Positions 34,426 through 43,892 of a stretch of 64,000 bases of DNA are shown here, piece after piece (within the stretch, counting starts at the first letter, position 1; each line of letters starts with the position of its first letter). The DNA lies in assembly GCF_020567705.1 (NCBI RefSeq), contig NZ_JAJDJU010000010.1, positions 44,180 to 108,179 of the forward strand. Reading direction: 5' to 3'. The position numbers and the translations under genes are program-made. The stretch is from Acidocella sp. KAb 2-4. Its GTDB lineage: Bacteria > Pseudomonadota > Alphaproteobacteria > Acetobacterales > Acetobacteraceae. The notes under the pieces are model-generated. The model was given only the letters and a program-made list of their open reading frames with translations. It ran no database searches and was not told the DNA's origin.

Positions 34426-34434
34426 GATTGTGGG

Positions 34435-35835
34435 GTGACAGGCAGGAAAATCTTTGCTGGCGAGCGGCTGCGCCGGGCGCGCGAGCGGGCGGGGCTGAAG
34501 CAATCCGCCCTGGCCCAGCGCCTGGGTATCTCGCCCAGCTATTTCAACCAGATCGAGGCCGACCAACGCCCGCTCACGGCGCCGTTGCTGGAGCGGCTCT
34601 GCGCCGTGCTCGAGGTGCCGAAAACCTATTTCGCCGATGACGAGGATGCGCGGCGCGAGGCGCAACTGCGCGAGGATCTGGCCGACCCGCTGTTTCGCGG
34701 CCTGCGTGGCGCGCAGGGCGAGGTGGGGGCGATGGTGCGCGCCGCTCCCGCCCTGGCCGAGGCGTTCATGACCCTCTACCGCGCCTATACCGCGCAGAGC
34801 GAGCAGCACCTGCCCCAGGCCGCCGCCCTGCCGCGCTTTCCATATGACGAGGCGCGCGACTGGGTGCAGTCCCGCGCCAATCACTTCGAGGCGCTAGACC
34901 GCGCGGCCGAGGTGGTGTTCGAGGATAACCATTTCTCCTCTGTTTCTTTGCGCGAGGATCTGCGCCGCTATCTGCGCGATAAGCACGGCATCACCACCAC
35001 CACCACCGGCGGGCTGCTCGCCTCGGGCCTGTTCTGGCGGCTCAACCGGCAGGCCAGGCGGCTCTATCTGGCCGAGGACGCCGCGCCCGAGAGCGAGATC
35101 TTCTGGCTGGCGCATGTCATTGGCCAGCTCGAACAGGCGAAGCTGATCGAGAAGGAGCTGCGCCGGGTGGCGTTTTCCTCGGGCGAGGCGCTGGGTCTGG
35201 CGCGCATCGCGCTGGCCAATTATTTCGCCGGGGCGCTGATGCTGCCCTACCGGCGCTTCCATGAGGCGGCGCGGCAGGTGCGCTACGACATCCAGCGCCT
35301 GCAACGCCTGTTCGGCGCCAGTTTCGAGCAGGTGTGCCACCGCCTTTCCACCATGCAGCGGCCGGGGCTGCCGGGCATTCCGTTTTATTTCGTGAAGACC
35401 GACATCGCCGGCAACATCCTCAAGCGCAGCTCGGCCACCCGCTTTCAGTTCGCGCAATTCGGCGGGCCGTGCCCGTTATGGAACGTGTACCGCGCCTTCG
35501 CGCATCCGGGCGAGATTCTGGTGCAGCTCGCCACCACGCCCGATGATGTCACCTACCTCAACATTGCCCGCACGGTGGGGCGCGGCGGCGGCTCTTATCT
35601 TGCCCGCCCGCGCGCGGTGGCCGTGGTGCTGGGCTGCGAGGTCGCCTATGCGCCGCAGACGGTTTATGCCGAGGGGCTGAACATCACCGCGCAGCAGGCG
35701 GCGGACCCGATCGGCCCGGGCTGCCGCGCCTGCGAGCGCACCAATTGCCGCCACCGCTCGGTGCCGCCGATGGGCACGGCGCTGGACATGGGCACCGCTG
35801 AGCGCGGCGTGGTGCCCTACCGGCTGAAGACGTGA
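34435..35835 (+). CDS. ScfR-type short-chain fatty acyl regulator
   Basis: Transcription factor of 466 residues. N-terminal XRE-type HTH (about 8-62: LKQSALAQRLGISPSYFNQIEADQ), a central ImmA/IrrE-like domain without the HExxH zinc site, and a C-terminal domain with GPGCRACERTNCRHR cysteines, the architecture of RamB/MccR/PccR regulators of acetate and propionate genes. The start is taken as GTG at 34435; the upstream in-frame sequence looks non-coding. Divergent to prpCB, its probable target, with acyl-CoA as probable effector. Confidence 0.85.
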   Translation: MTGRKIFAGERLRRARERAGLKQSALAQRLGISPSYFNQIEADQRPLTAPLLERLCAVLEVPKTYFADDEDARREAQLREDLADPLFRGLRGAQGEVGAMVRAAPALAEAFMTLYRAYTAQSEQHLPQAAALPRFPYDEARDWVQSRANHFEALDRAAEVVFEDNHFSSVSLREDLRRYLRDKHGITTTTTGGLLASGLFWRLNRQARRLYLAEDAAPESEIFWLAHVIGQLEQAKLIEKELRRVAFSSGEALGLARIALANYFAGALMLPYRRFHEAARQVRYDIQRLQRLFGASFEQVCHRLSTMQRPGLPGIPFYFVKTDIAGNILKRSSATRFQFAQFGGPCPLWNVYRAFAHPGEILVQLATTPDDVTYLNIARTVGRGGGSYLARPRAVAVVLGCEVAYAPQTVYAEGLNITAQQAADPIGPGCRACERTNCRHRSVPPMGTALDMGTAERGVVPYRLKT

Positions 35836-35842
35836 GCGGCGC

Positions 35843-36613
35843 TTATTTGCGCAGCGCCATCTGGATCGGCCCTTGCGCGCGGCCATGGGTGAACTGGTCC
35901 ACCACCGGGTCGGCGCAGGTCATCAGCTCGGCGGCCGGTCCGGTCCAGCTCACGCGGCCCTGGTAGAGCATCGCCGCGTTGTCGCCGATGCGCTGGGCGC
36001 TGGCCATGTCGTGGGTGATGGCGATGGAGGTGGAGCCGAGGCGCTTAACGCAATCGACGATCAGCTCGTCGATCACCGCGCCCATGATCGGGTCAAGCCC
36101 CGTGGTCGGCTCGTCGAAGAACATGATCGCCGGTTCCGAGGCGATGGCGCGGGCGAGGCCGACGCGCTTCTGCATGCCGCCGGACAATTCGGAGGGTGAC
36201 AGCCCGGCGACATCGGCGCCCAGCCCGACCTGGGCCAGCACCTGCACCGCCTTGTCGCGCGCGGCGCGGCGGTTGAGGCGCCGCTGCGCCAGCAGGCCGA
36301 AGCAGACATTCTCCCATACGGGGAGCGAATCGAACAAGGCGCCGTTTTGGAACAGCATGCCGATCTGCGCCCTGAGCTGCCGCGCGCGCTGGGGCGGAGC
36401 TTTCAGCACGTCCTCGCCGTCGATCTCGATCACCCCGGAATCCGGCGTCACCAGCCCGAGGATGGATTTGATCAGCACCGATTTGCCGGTTCCCGAGCCG
36501 CCGATCACGACCATGGCCGTGCCTTGCGCCACGTCGAGATCGACGCCATCCAGCACCACCTTGGGGCCGAACGCTTTCTTCAGGCCGCGGATGCGGATCT
36601 TCGGCTGGCTCAT
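35843..36613 (-). CDS. mlaF: Lipid-transport ABC ATPase MlaF
   Basis: ATPase of 256 residues of the Mla retrograde phospholipid system. Walker A GGSGTGKS at about 38-45, signature LSGGMQKR, Walker B IMFFDEPTTGLDP (GGMQKR and EPTTGLDP are typical for MlaF). It overlaps mlaE by 4 bases. MlaD, MlaC and MlaB are not encoded downstream. Confidence 0.93.
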   Translation of the reverse strand: MSQPKIRIRGLKKAFGPKVVLDGVDLDVAQGTAMVVIGGSGTGKSVLIKSILGLVTPDSGVIEIDGEDVLKAPPQRARQLRAQIGMLFQNGALFDSLPVWENVCFGLLAQRRLNRRAARDKAVQVLAQVGLGADVAGLSPSELSGGMQKRVGLARAIASEPAIMFFDEPTTGLDPIMGAVIDELIVDCVKRLGSTSIAITHDMASAQRIGDNAAMLYQGRVSWTGPAAELMTCADPVVDQFTHGRAQGPIQMALRK

Positions 36614-37395
36614 TTGACGAACAGCACCTGGGTGAGAATGTAGTCGAGCGCCAGGATGAGGATGGAGGCCGAGACCACCGCCGCGGTGGTGGCGGTGCCC
36701 ACGCCCTGCGCCCCGCCCTTGGAGCGATAGCCGTTGAAGCAGCCCATCAGCGCGATGATGAAGCCGAACACCGCCGCCTTGATCAGGCCTGAGGCCACGT
36801 CCATGGTCTTGAGGTTGGTGAAGGTACTGATGAGATAGGTGCCCGAGGAGAAGCCGAGCTTCTGCGTGGCGACGAGATAGCCGCCGAGCACGCCGAGAAT
36901 ATCGGCCAGCACCACCAGCAGCGGCAGGGCGATGGTGGCGGCCAGCAGGCGCGGCGCCACCAGATATTTCATCGGGTCGGTGGAGAGGGTCGTCAGCGCG
37001 TCGATCTGGTCGGTGACGCGCATGGTGCCCAGCTCGGCCGCCATCGCCGCCCCGGCGCGGCCCGAGACCATCAGCCCCGCCAGCACCGGCCCCAGCTCAC
37101 GCGTGACCGAGAGCACCACCACCGAGGCAATCGCGCTCTCCGCCCCGAAGCGGGAGAAGCCGGTATAGGATTGCAGCGCCAGCACCATGCCGGTGAACAC
37201 GGCGGTGAGCGCCACCACCGGCAGCGAGAAATAGCCGATCTCCAGGAACGCCTTGCCAACCAGCCGCGGGTAATAAGGCGGGCGGAAGATATGGCTCAGC
37301 CCGGCGAGCGCGAACAGGCTCAGCTCGCCGATGAATTCGACCGTGCCGAGGGCCACCGCGCCGATCAGGGCGACCAGATTGAGCAGCCTGTTCAT
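36610..37395 (-). CDS. mlaE: Lipid-transport ABC permease MlaE
   Basis: Inner-membrane permease of 261 residues, MlaE family. Features: GMVLALQSYTGFSRFGAES, VTRELGPVLAGLMVSGRAGAAMAAELGTMRVTDQIDAL and GCFNGYRSKGGAQGVGTATTAAVV, all hallmark MlaE segments. Overlaps alr by 4 bases upstream and mlaF by 4 downstream. Confidence 0.95.
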   Translation of the reverse strand: MNRLLNLVALIGAVALGTVEFIGELSLFALAGLSHIFRPPYYPRLVGKAFLEIGYFSLPVVALTAVFTGMVLALQSYTGFSRFGAESAIASVVVLSVTRELGPVLAGLMVSGRAGAAMAAELGTMRVTDQIDALTTLSTDPMKYLVAPRLLAATIALPLLVVLADILGVLGGYLVATQKLGFSSGTYLISTFTNLKTMDVASGLIKAAVFGFIIALMGCFNGYRSKGGAQGVGTATTAAVVSASILILALDYILTQVLFVK

Positions 37396-38462
37396 GCGCC
37401 AATATACCGGCGCTGATAGCGCCGCCCGAGCGCGGTGAGGATTTCATAGCCGATCGTCCCGGCCTCGGCGGCCAGGGCGTCCGCCCCGTGATGCGGGCCG
37501 AGCAGCAGCAGCGGGTCGCCCGGATTGGCGGGCACGTCGGTGACGTCGAAAGTGGCAAGGTCCATTGACACCCGGCCTACCAGGGGGACCGGGGTATCGT
37601 CAAAATACGCATGCGCGGCGTTGCTCAGGGCGCGGTGGTAGCCATCGGCGTAGCCAACCCCGATGGTGGCGATGCGGCTCGCCCGCGCGGCCCGCCAAGT
37701 GGCGTTGTAGCCCACGCTCTCCCCCGCCGCGACTTCGCGGATCTGTAGGATCGGCGCGCTCAGGCGCACCACGCTGCGCATCGGGTTGGCGCGGCCGGGG
37801 ATGGGGTTGAGCCCATAAAGCGCGGCGCCGGGGCGGGCGAGGTCGGTCTGGAAATCGGGGCCCAGGAACATGCCGGAGGAATTGGCGAGGCTGCGTTTGG
37901 CGCCGGGAAATTGCGCCGCGGCCTCCGCGAAGCGCCGCAGCTGGGCGGGGTTGGCGTCGTGGTCCGGCACGTCGGAGGCGAGCAGATGCGCCAGCACGTA
38001 ATCGATCCGCAGCCCCGCCAGCAGCGCCGGGGTTTCGCGCAGCCGGGCGAGGTCGCGCGCCGTCAGCCCCAGCCGGTTCATACCGACATCGAGGTGCAGC
38101 ATGCAGGGCAGCGAGCGGCCCAGCCCAGCGGCCTCGGCGTGCCACAGCTCCACATCGCGCAGCGAGCTCAGCACCGGGGTGATGTCATGCGCGAAAAAAT
38201 CGGCGGCCGCATGCGGGAACAGCCCGTTCAGCGTGGCGATGCGCGCCGCTGGCAGCAGGCGGCGGAGATTCACCGCCTCTTCGAGCTGCGCGGCGAAGAA
38301 GGTTTTGCACCCGGCTTTGGCCAGGGCGGGGGCGATTTCGGCCATGCCCAGCCCATAGGCGTTGGCCTTGACCACGCCGGCGGTCTCGCCGCCATGCATG
38401 GCGGCGAGCTGGCGCCAATTGGCGGCAATGGCGCCCAGATCGATTTCCAGCAATGCGGTCAA
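37392..38462 (-). CDS. alr: Alanine racemase
   Basis: PLP enzyme of 356 residues that supplies D-alanine for peptidoglycan. The PLP lysine is Lys32 in VVKANAYGLG, and the catalytic Tyr lies in VGYNATWRA. HLDVGMNRLG and GRVSMDLATFDVT are other family blocks. It lies 4 bases after dnaB and overlaps mlaE. Confidence 0.95.
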   Translation of the reverse strand: MTALLEIDLGAIAANWRQLAAMHGGETAGVVKANAYGLGMAEIAPALAKAGCKTFFAAQLEEAVNLRRLLPAARIATLNGLFPHAAADFFAHDITPVLSSLRDVELWHAEAAGLGRSLPCMLHLDVGMNRLGLTARDLARLRETPALLAGLRIDYVLAHLLASDVPDHDANPAQLRRFAEAAAQFPGAKRSLANSSGMFLGPDFQTDLARPGAALYGLNPIPGRANPMRSVVRLSAPILQIREVAAGESVGYNATWRAARASRIATIGVGYADGYHRALSNAAHAYFDDTPVPLVGRVSMDLATFDVTDVPANPGDPLLLLGPHHGADALAAEAGTIGYEILTALGRRYQRRYIGA

Positions 38463-38466
38463 CTGC

Positions 38467-39954
38467 TTACTCGTGCAGCGTGTCGAGGTCGGCGAAGCGG
38501 GTGAACTCGCCCTCGAAGAACAGGTCGATCTTGCCGGTGGGGCCGTGGCGCTGCTTGGCGATGATCAGCTCGGCCTTCTGGTAGACATTCTGCATGTCCG
38601 ACTTCCACTTCTCATGCGCCTCCTGGAACTTGTCGTCGCGGTCGAAGGCGGTGATCTTCGGCTCGCGCTGGGCGAGGTAGTATTCATCGCGGTAGATGAA
38701 CATCACCATGTCGGCATCCTGCTCGATCGAGCCGGATTCACGCAAATCGGAGAGCTGGGGGCGCTTGTCGTCGCGCGATTCCACCGAGCGCGAGAGCTGG
38801 GAGAGCGCGATCACCGGCACCGCCAGCTCTTTGGCGATGGCTTTCAGCCCCTGGGTGATCTGGCTGATTTCCAGCACGCGGCTTTCCGGGCGGGTGCCGG
38901 CGGCGGGGCGCATGAGCTGCAGATAGTCCACGATCACCAGCCCCAGCCCGTGGGTGCGCTGCAACCGGCGGCAGCGCGTGCGCAGGGCCGAGAGGGTGAT
39001 GGCGGGGGTGTCGTCGATGACCAGCGGGATATCCGCGATCTCGCGGCTGACCTTCACGAAATTGTCGAAATCGCGCGACGAGATCTCGCCGCGGCGGATC
39101 TTGTCGCCCGAGATGCGCGCCTGCTCGGCCAGCAAACGGGTGGCGAGCTGGTCGGCGCTCATTTCCAGCGAGAACACGGCCACGCATTCCTTGGCCATGG
39201 CGTTGGGGTTTTCGATGCGGGCATTGTCGAGCATCGCCTTGGCGGCGCCGAAGGCGATCTTGGTGACCAGCGCGGTCTTGCCCATGCCGGGGCGCCCGGC
39301 CAGGATCACGAGGTCGGATTTATGCAGGCCGCCGGTGCGCTTGTTGAGGTCGCGCAGGCCGGTATCCAGCCCCGAGACCGACCCCTGGTTCTGGAACGCC
39401 TTGGAGGCGAGGTCGATGGCCTCGGTCAGCGCCTGGCGGAAGCTGATGCCGCTGCGCTCCGCCCCGCCCTGGGTGGCGAGGTTGAACAGCGTTTGCTCCG
39501 CCGCCTCGATCTGCCCCGCCCCGTCTAGCTCCGGCTCGGCGCCAAAGGCGCGGTTCACCACCGTCTCGCCGATGTCGATGAGCTGGCGGCGCAGCCAGGC
39601 GTCGCGGATCACGCGGCCATAATCGCCAGCGTTGATGATGCCGACCATGGCCGAGAGCAGCTGGGCCAGATAGGCGGTGCCGCCCACCTCGTCGAGCATG
39701 CCGGAATGCTCGAACTCGGCGCGCAGGGTCACCGGGTCGGCGATCTGCCCGGCCTCGCAGCGGCGCTGGATGGCGGTGTAGATGCGCGCATGCACCGGAT
39801 CGGCGAAATGCTCTGGGGCGAGGAATTCCGAAACCCGCTCATACGCCTTGTTATTGGCCAGCAGCGCGCCGAGCAGCGCCTGCTCGGCCTGGACGTTGGT
39901 GGGGGGCAGCCGTTGGGACAGGCCAAGCGCCGGGGAGGTGTCGAGCGAATTCAT
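38467..39954 (-). CDS. dnaB: Replicative DNA helicase DnaB
   Basis: Hexameric helicase of 495 residues. N-terminal primase-interaction domain (about 18-120; PPTNVQAEQALLGALL), linker, and RecA-like domain with Walker A GRPGMGKT (220-227), Walker B VIVDYLQLM and GPTGKIDLFF near the C-terminus. The ATG at 39954 gives the usual length; an in-frame extension upstream is not conserved-looking. First gene of the dnaB-alr-mlaE-mlaF string. Confidence 0.96.
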   Translation of the reverse strand: MNSLDTSPALGLSQRLPPTNVQAEQALLGALLANNKAYERVSEFLAPEHFADPVHARIYTAIQRRCEAGQIADPVTLRAEFEHSGMLDEVGGTAYLAQLLSAMVGIINAGDYGRVIRDAWLRRQLIDIGETVVNRAFGAEPELDGAGQIEAAEQTLFNLATQGGAERSGISFRQALTEAIDLASKAFQNQGSVSGLDTGLRDLNKRTGGLHKSDLVILAGRPGMGKTALVTKIAFGAAKAMLDNARIENPNAMAKECVAVFSLEMSADQLATRLLAEQARISGDKIRRGEISSRDFDNFVKVSREIADIPLVIDDTPAITLSALRTRCRRLQRTHGLGLVIVDYLQLMRPAAGTRPESRVLEISQITQGLKAIAKELAVPVIALSQLSRSVESRDDKRPQLSDLRESGSIEQDADMVMFIYRDEYYLAQREPKITAFDRDDKFQEAHEKWKSDMQNVYQKAELIIAKQRHGPTGKIDLFFEGEFTRFADLDTLHE

Positions 39955-40054
39955 GCGCCCCGATACTAGCCCGGTTATCCGCCCCGCATCCAGGGGATAG
40001 GTCATGGAAAGCTGGCAGCCATGCAGTGTATGGTGGGCCAAAATGGAGAGCTGC

Positions 40055-42598
40055 ATGGCCATGCCATCAAAACGGCGTTTCGACGCCGCGCGTTTTTTTC
40101 ACCCCGAGCGGGTCAGCCTGAGCGGCGCGCGCACGCCCTTTGGCCAGCTCGTGCTGGCCAATCTGCGCGCGGGCGGGTTCACCGGCCAGCTCGGCACCGA
40201 TGACGATGCGGTGGAGAACGCCGATGTCGCGCTGATCGCCGACGCACCGGAGGATATCCCGGCGGCGTTGCGGCGCCATGCCCGGATGGGCGCGCGCGGG
40301 GCCTTTGTGCTCTCGCACAAGGTCAAGGGTCTGGGCGAGATGGCGCGCGCGGCGGGCATCCGGGTGGTTGGGCCGCATTCCTTCGGCATGGTGCTGCCGG
40401 GGCTGGGGCTGAACGCCTCGCCCTTCGCGCTCATGCCCCAGCGCGGGCGCATGGCGCTGGTCGGGCAGTCTTCCTCAATCGCGCGCACGGTGATCGACTG
40501 GGCGGCGCCCAACGCCGTCGGCTTCAGCCATATGATCGGCATTGGCGGCAATACCGATATCGGCTTCGGGCTGGTGCTCGACCATCTCTCGCGCGACCCC
40601 GGCACCGCCGCCATCATGGTCGAGATCGACAAGCTGCGCGACCCCAAGCTGTTTTTCTCGGCCGCGCGCGCGGCGGCGCGGTTGCGCCCGGTGGTGGCCA
40701 TCGTGCCGGGCATGCAGATGAGCTTTCCCGGCAAGAAGCTGCCCTCGGCGCTGGAGGCCGCGATGGCCCGCGCCGGTGTGCTGCTGACCTCCTCGATCAG
40801 CGAGTTCCTGGCCGCCGCCGAGACCCTGACGCGCGTGAAGCCGGTGCGCGGCGACAGCCTTGCGATCATCACCAACTCGGTCTCCATCGGCTGGCTGGCG
40901 GCGGATGAGGCGATGCGCTCGGGCGTGAAGCTGGCCGAACTCTCGCCGGAGACGCGCCAGGTGCTCTCGCTCACCCTTGGCAAATTGCCAGAGTCGGGGC
41001 CGATTTTCGTCGGCAAGGGGCCGACGGCGCTGGCCGACACCGCCGCGATGCTGGCCTCGGCGCCCGAGGTGGGCGGCATTCTGGTGGTGCACGCGCCCAG
41101 CGACGCCGAGGGCGATACCGCGATCGAGGCGCTGATCGCCTGCGCGCAGACGGTGAAGATCCCGCTGCTGATCACGGTGATGGGCGAGGCGTTGGGGCTG
41201 CGTCATCGCCATATGCTGAGCCAAGCGCGGCTCGCCTGTTTCGACACGCCGGAGAGCGCCGTGGCCGGGTTCCGCCACCTGCTGCGCAACCGCCATAACC
41301 GCGCCGCCGCGCGCGAGCTGCCCGACGCCGCGGTGCTGCGCATCACCCCGGACAAGGCCGGCGTGGCCGCCCGGATCGCCGCCGCGCGGGCGCGCGGGCA
41401 GGAGGTGCTGGTGCAGGACGAGGCGCTGGCCCTGGTTGGCGCTTATAATGTCCAGACCATCGCCAGCCGCCATGTCGCCACACCCGAGGAAGCCGCCGCC
41501 GCCGCCACGGAACTCGGCTTCCCCGCCGTGCTGAAGCTCTCGCACCCCGAGGTGCCGACGCATCTGTTCACCGGCTCGGTGGTGCTCGACCTCGCCGATG
41601 CCGCCGCCGTGCACGAGGCTGGGCGCGGGATTTTGGCGCGGCTGGCGCAGCGTGGCGCCGATCCGGCCAAGGCTGGCTTCGTGGTGCAGAGTCAGGCGCC
41701 CCGTGGCACCATGCTGCGCGTGCGCGTCTCCGACCATCCGGTGCTGGGGCCGCTGATCGGTTTCGGCGCGGGCGGGGGGGACCCGGAGGATGTCTCCGGC
41801 CTCGCCGCCGACCTGCCGCCGCTCAACCTCACTTTGGCGCGCGCGCTCATCCACCGTGCCGCGGTGGCGCCGCAGCTGGCGGCGCATCGCGGGATGGCGG
41901 CGGCGGATCTGGAGGCGATCGCGGCGCTGCTGGTGCGTGTCAGCCAGCTCATCCTGGACACGCCGGAGATCGCGCTGCTCGATCTCGACCCGGTCTTCGC
42001 CCATGCGAGCGGGGCGGTGGTAGCGAGCGGGCGGATCGTGCTGCGCCGCCCCGGCGAGACCGGCCCGCCGCCGATCATCACCCCCTATCCGGCCGGGCTG
42101 GCCACCATCTATGAGGCCAAGGGGCATAAATTCACCCTGCGCCCGATCCGCCCCGAGGATGCCGACGCGCATATCGCCATGGTCAAGCGCCTCACGCCCG
42201 AGGATATGCGCTTCCGCTTCTTCTCGCCGATGAAGAGCCTGCCGGTGGAGCAGATCACCCGCATGACCGATGTCGATTACACGCGCGAGATGGCGTTCAT
42301 CGCCAAGAACGAGGCTACCGGCGAGACCATGGGCGTGGCCCGGCTGGTGCGCGACGATACTGACGGCCTGAGCGCCGAATTCGCGGTGTCGGTGGAGCCC
42401 GCGGCCAAGGGGCTGGGGCTGGGCTCGGCGCTGATGCGCGCGGTCATCGATTGGGGCCGCGCCCATGGCGTGCGCGAGATCGACGGGCAGATCCTGGCCG
42501 ATAACGCGCCGATGCTGGCATTCATCAGGCGCCTGGGCTTCACCATCCAGCGCATCCCCGAAGAGCCGGACGTGGTGGAGGCCAAGCTCGTGCTATGA
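40055..42598 (+). CDS. Pat/YfiQ-type protein lysine acetyltransferase
   Basis: Large protein of 847 residues that probably acetylates lysines, for example in acyl-CoA synthetases. The first about 680 residues are like NDP-forming acetyl-CoA synthetase: CoA-binding domain, succinyl-CoA-ligase-like domain (GQSSSIARTVIDW, GIGGNTDIGFG) and ATP-grasp (KLSHPEVPTHLFTGSVVLDL). The last about 165 residues are a GNAT domain with EPAAKGLGLGSALM and NAPMLAFIRRLGF. Domain order matches E. coli Pat (YfiQ). The ATG at 40055 has GGAGAG 4 bases upstream. Target proteins are unknown. Confidence 0.9.
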   Translation: MAMPSKRRFDAARFFHPERVSLSGARTPFGQLVLANLRAGGFTGQLGTDDDAVENADVALIADAPEDIPAALRRHARMGARGAFVLSHKVKGLGEMARAAGIRVVGPHSFGMVLPGLGLNASPFALMPQRGRMALVGQSSSIARTVIDWAAPNAVGFSHMIGIGGNTDIGFGLVLDHLSRDPGTAAIMVEIDKLRDPKLFFSAARAAARLRPVVAIVPGMQMSFPGKKLPSALEAAMARAGVLLTSSISEFLAAAETLTRVKPVRGDSLAIITNSVSIGWLAADEAMRSGVKLAELSPETRQVLSLTLGKLPESGPIFVGKGPTALADTAAMLASAPEVGGILVVHAPSDAEGDTAIEALIACAQTVKIPLLITVMGEALGLRHRHMLSQARLACFDTPESAVAGFRHLLRNRHNRAAARELPDAAVLRITPDKAGVAARIAAARARGQEVLVQDEALALVGAYNVQTIASRHVATPEEAAAAATELGFPAVLKLSHPEVPTHLFTGSVVLDLADAAAVHEAGRGILARLAQRGADPAKAGFVVQSQAPRGTMLRVRVSDHPVLGPLIGFGAGGGDPEDVSGLAADLPPLNLTLARALIHRAAVAPQLAAHRGMAAADLEAIAALLVRVSQLILDTPEIALLDLDPVFAHASGAVVASGRIVLRRPGETGPPPIITPYPAGLATIYEAKGHKFTLRPIRPEDADAHIAMVKRLTPEDMRFRFFSPMKSLPVEQITRMTDVDYTREMAFIAKNEATGETMGVARLVRDDTDGLSAEFAVSVEPAAKGLGLGSALMRAVIDWGRAHGVREIDGQILADNAPMLAFIRRLGFTIQRIPEEPDVVEAKLVL

Positions 42599-42671
42599 GC
42601 CGCGTCGCGGACCCTATTGAATTGACGCCCGGTTTGCCGCCACAACCGGATTTTACTCGTTGGATGCAGCC

Positions 42672-43403
42672 ATGACGATCATCAAATACCGGCATTATCA
42701 GCCGCGCCTCGCGCCTCGCCGCACCAAGGTTGAGGTTCCGGGCTGGGGCGGAACCAAGGAGCCCCGGCAGGACGGCGCTCATGAGCAGGCCTGGCATTGC
42801 CTGCCCTTCGTCGAGGGCGCGCAATATGGGATCGAGATTTTCTACCCTCACGACCACGAAGTGCGGGTCTCGCGCCGCGATGGCCGGTTTTTGTTCGAGG
42901 GCGATTTTGGTCCGGCGCCGAGCCCCGGCATGCAATGGCCGCCGTTCCGCTCGTTCGGCGAGGGGTTTTACACCTATCAGCTCCTGCTCGACCTGAAAGT
43001 GCCGGAGGGTTATGCGGTGCGCGCCGAGCCGCATCCGCGTTTCTATCTGGGCGAGGCGGATGACGTGCCGCTGGCGGTGCCGGCGCTGCTGCGCACCTCC
43101 TGGTGGCCGATGATCAATTTCGTGGTGTTCAAGGCCCCGCCCGAGGGGCGCGTGCATGTGTTCCGCCCCGGCGAACCGTTCATGCAGTTCTGCGTGGTGC
43201 CGGCCGAGCCGGAGATCGTGCTGGAGCCGATGGGGGTTGAGGAGGCGGCGGAGCGCGAAATGCAGTCTCGCCGGATTCACGCCAGCCGCGAGACGCTGGG
43301 CCGCGAGACGCGCTGGACCTCATCGACGCATACGGTGTTCGACGGCACTTACCGGCGCATCCTGGGCGCGGCCCGGGCCAGGGATCGGGCTGCGGAGGAC
43401 TAG
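42672..43403 (+). CDS. Conserved protein of unknown function (DUF6065-like)
   Basis: Soluble protein of 243 residues with no signal peptide or membrane helix. Pattern of residues (AWHCLPFVEGAQYGIEIFYP; RTSWWPMINFVVFKAP; RPGEPFMQFCVVP) suggests a jelly-roll-like beta protein of the DUF6065 type, but I am not certain of the family. ATGs at 42660 and 42672 are both possible and neither has a clear ribosome-binding site. No functional clue from neighbours. Confidence 0.7.
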   Translation: MTIIKYRHYQPRLAPRRTKVEVPGWGGTKEPRQDGAHEQAWHCLPFVEGAQYGIEIFYPHDHEVRVSRRDGRFLFEGDFGPAPSPGMQWPPFRSFGEGFYTYQLLLDLKVPEGYAVRAEPHPRFYLGEADDVPLAVPALLRTSWWPMINFVVFKAPPEGRVHVFRPGEPFMQFCVVPAEPEIVLEPMGVEEAAEREMQSRRIHASRETLGRETRWTSSTHTVFDGTYRRILGAARARDRAAED

Positions 43404-43425
43404 GCTTTTAAGCGATGGGGGCATG

Positions 43426-43460
43426 GGTTTAGGCGGGCGCTTTGCGCGTCAACCTAAACC
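43426..43460. terminator. Hairpin between convergent genes
   Basis: GGTTTAGG (43426-43433) pairs with CCTAAACC (43453-43460); the loop holds a further GCGC-TTT-GCGC mini-stem. It lies between two convergent genes and may work as a bidirectional terminator, though no T-run follows. Confidence 0.4.
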
Positions 43461-43475
43461 GATGGCGCTTCGGGC

Positions 43476-43892
43476 TTAATTAATATTGATGCCGATGCCG
43501 GGCAGCATGATCACCGCCCCCGCGTGGTGGTGGTGATGATGGTGGTAATAGACGGGCGGCGGTGGTGGCGGCGGCGCGTAGTAATACACGGGCGGCGGCG
43601 GTGGCGGCGCATAGTAATCGTGGTGATGGTGGTGATGGTGATGATGTTCATCGCCTCCCCATTGCACCTGCTCCAGCATCGGCGGCGTGTTGCGGGTTTG
43701 CTCCATCAGCGCGGCGTTATGCGCCCGCAGCGCTTCCACGGCGTTGGGAACCGGTTGGAGCAGGTCGGCATAGGATGACACGGCCATCGGCTCCGCGGGG
43801 GGGGCGGCCCGGCTCGCGGCCTGCGCGCTGGTGCCTCCCAGGGCGGCCACCCCGGCCAAGGCGCCGAGCAATCCTGCGGTTTTCCGCTCCAT
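43476..43892 (-). CDS. Exported His/Pro-rich protein
   Basis: Protein of 138 residues with a signal peptide (about 1-25, cleavage after SAQA). After a helical middle part it has nine consecutive His, then DYYAPPPPPP, a Tyr/Pro stretch with PPPPPPP, and seven consecutive His, ending AGAVIMLPGIGININ. The His runs should bind Zn, Ni or Cu in the periplasm; Pro runs would act as stiff spacers. AAGGAG lies 7 bases before the ATG at 43892, so it is a real gene. I do not recognise a named family. Confidence 0.8.
   Translation of the reverse strand: MERKTAGLLGALAGVAALGGTSAQAASRAAPPAEPMAVSSYADLLQPVPNAVEALRAHNAALMEQTRNTPPMLEQVQWGGDEHHHHHHHHHDYYAPPPPPPVYYYAPPPPPPPVYYHHHHHHHAGAVIMLPGIGININ

Noticed and set aside
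43530..43690. His-run region as engineered tag or vector sequence
   Set aside because: The run lies inside a natural-looking gene with signal peptide, ribosome-binding site and host-like composition; mixed use of CAC and CAT-type codons and Pro runs does not resemble a cloning tag.
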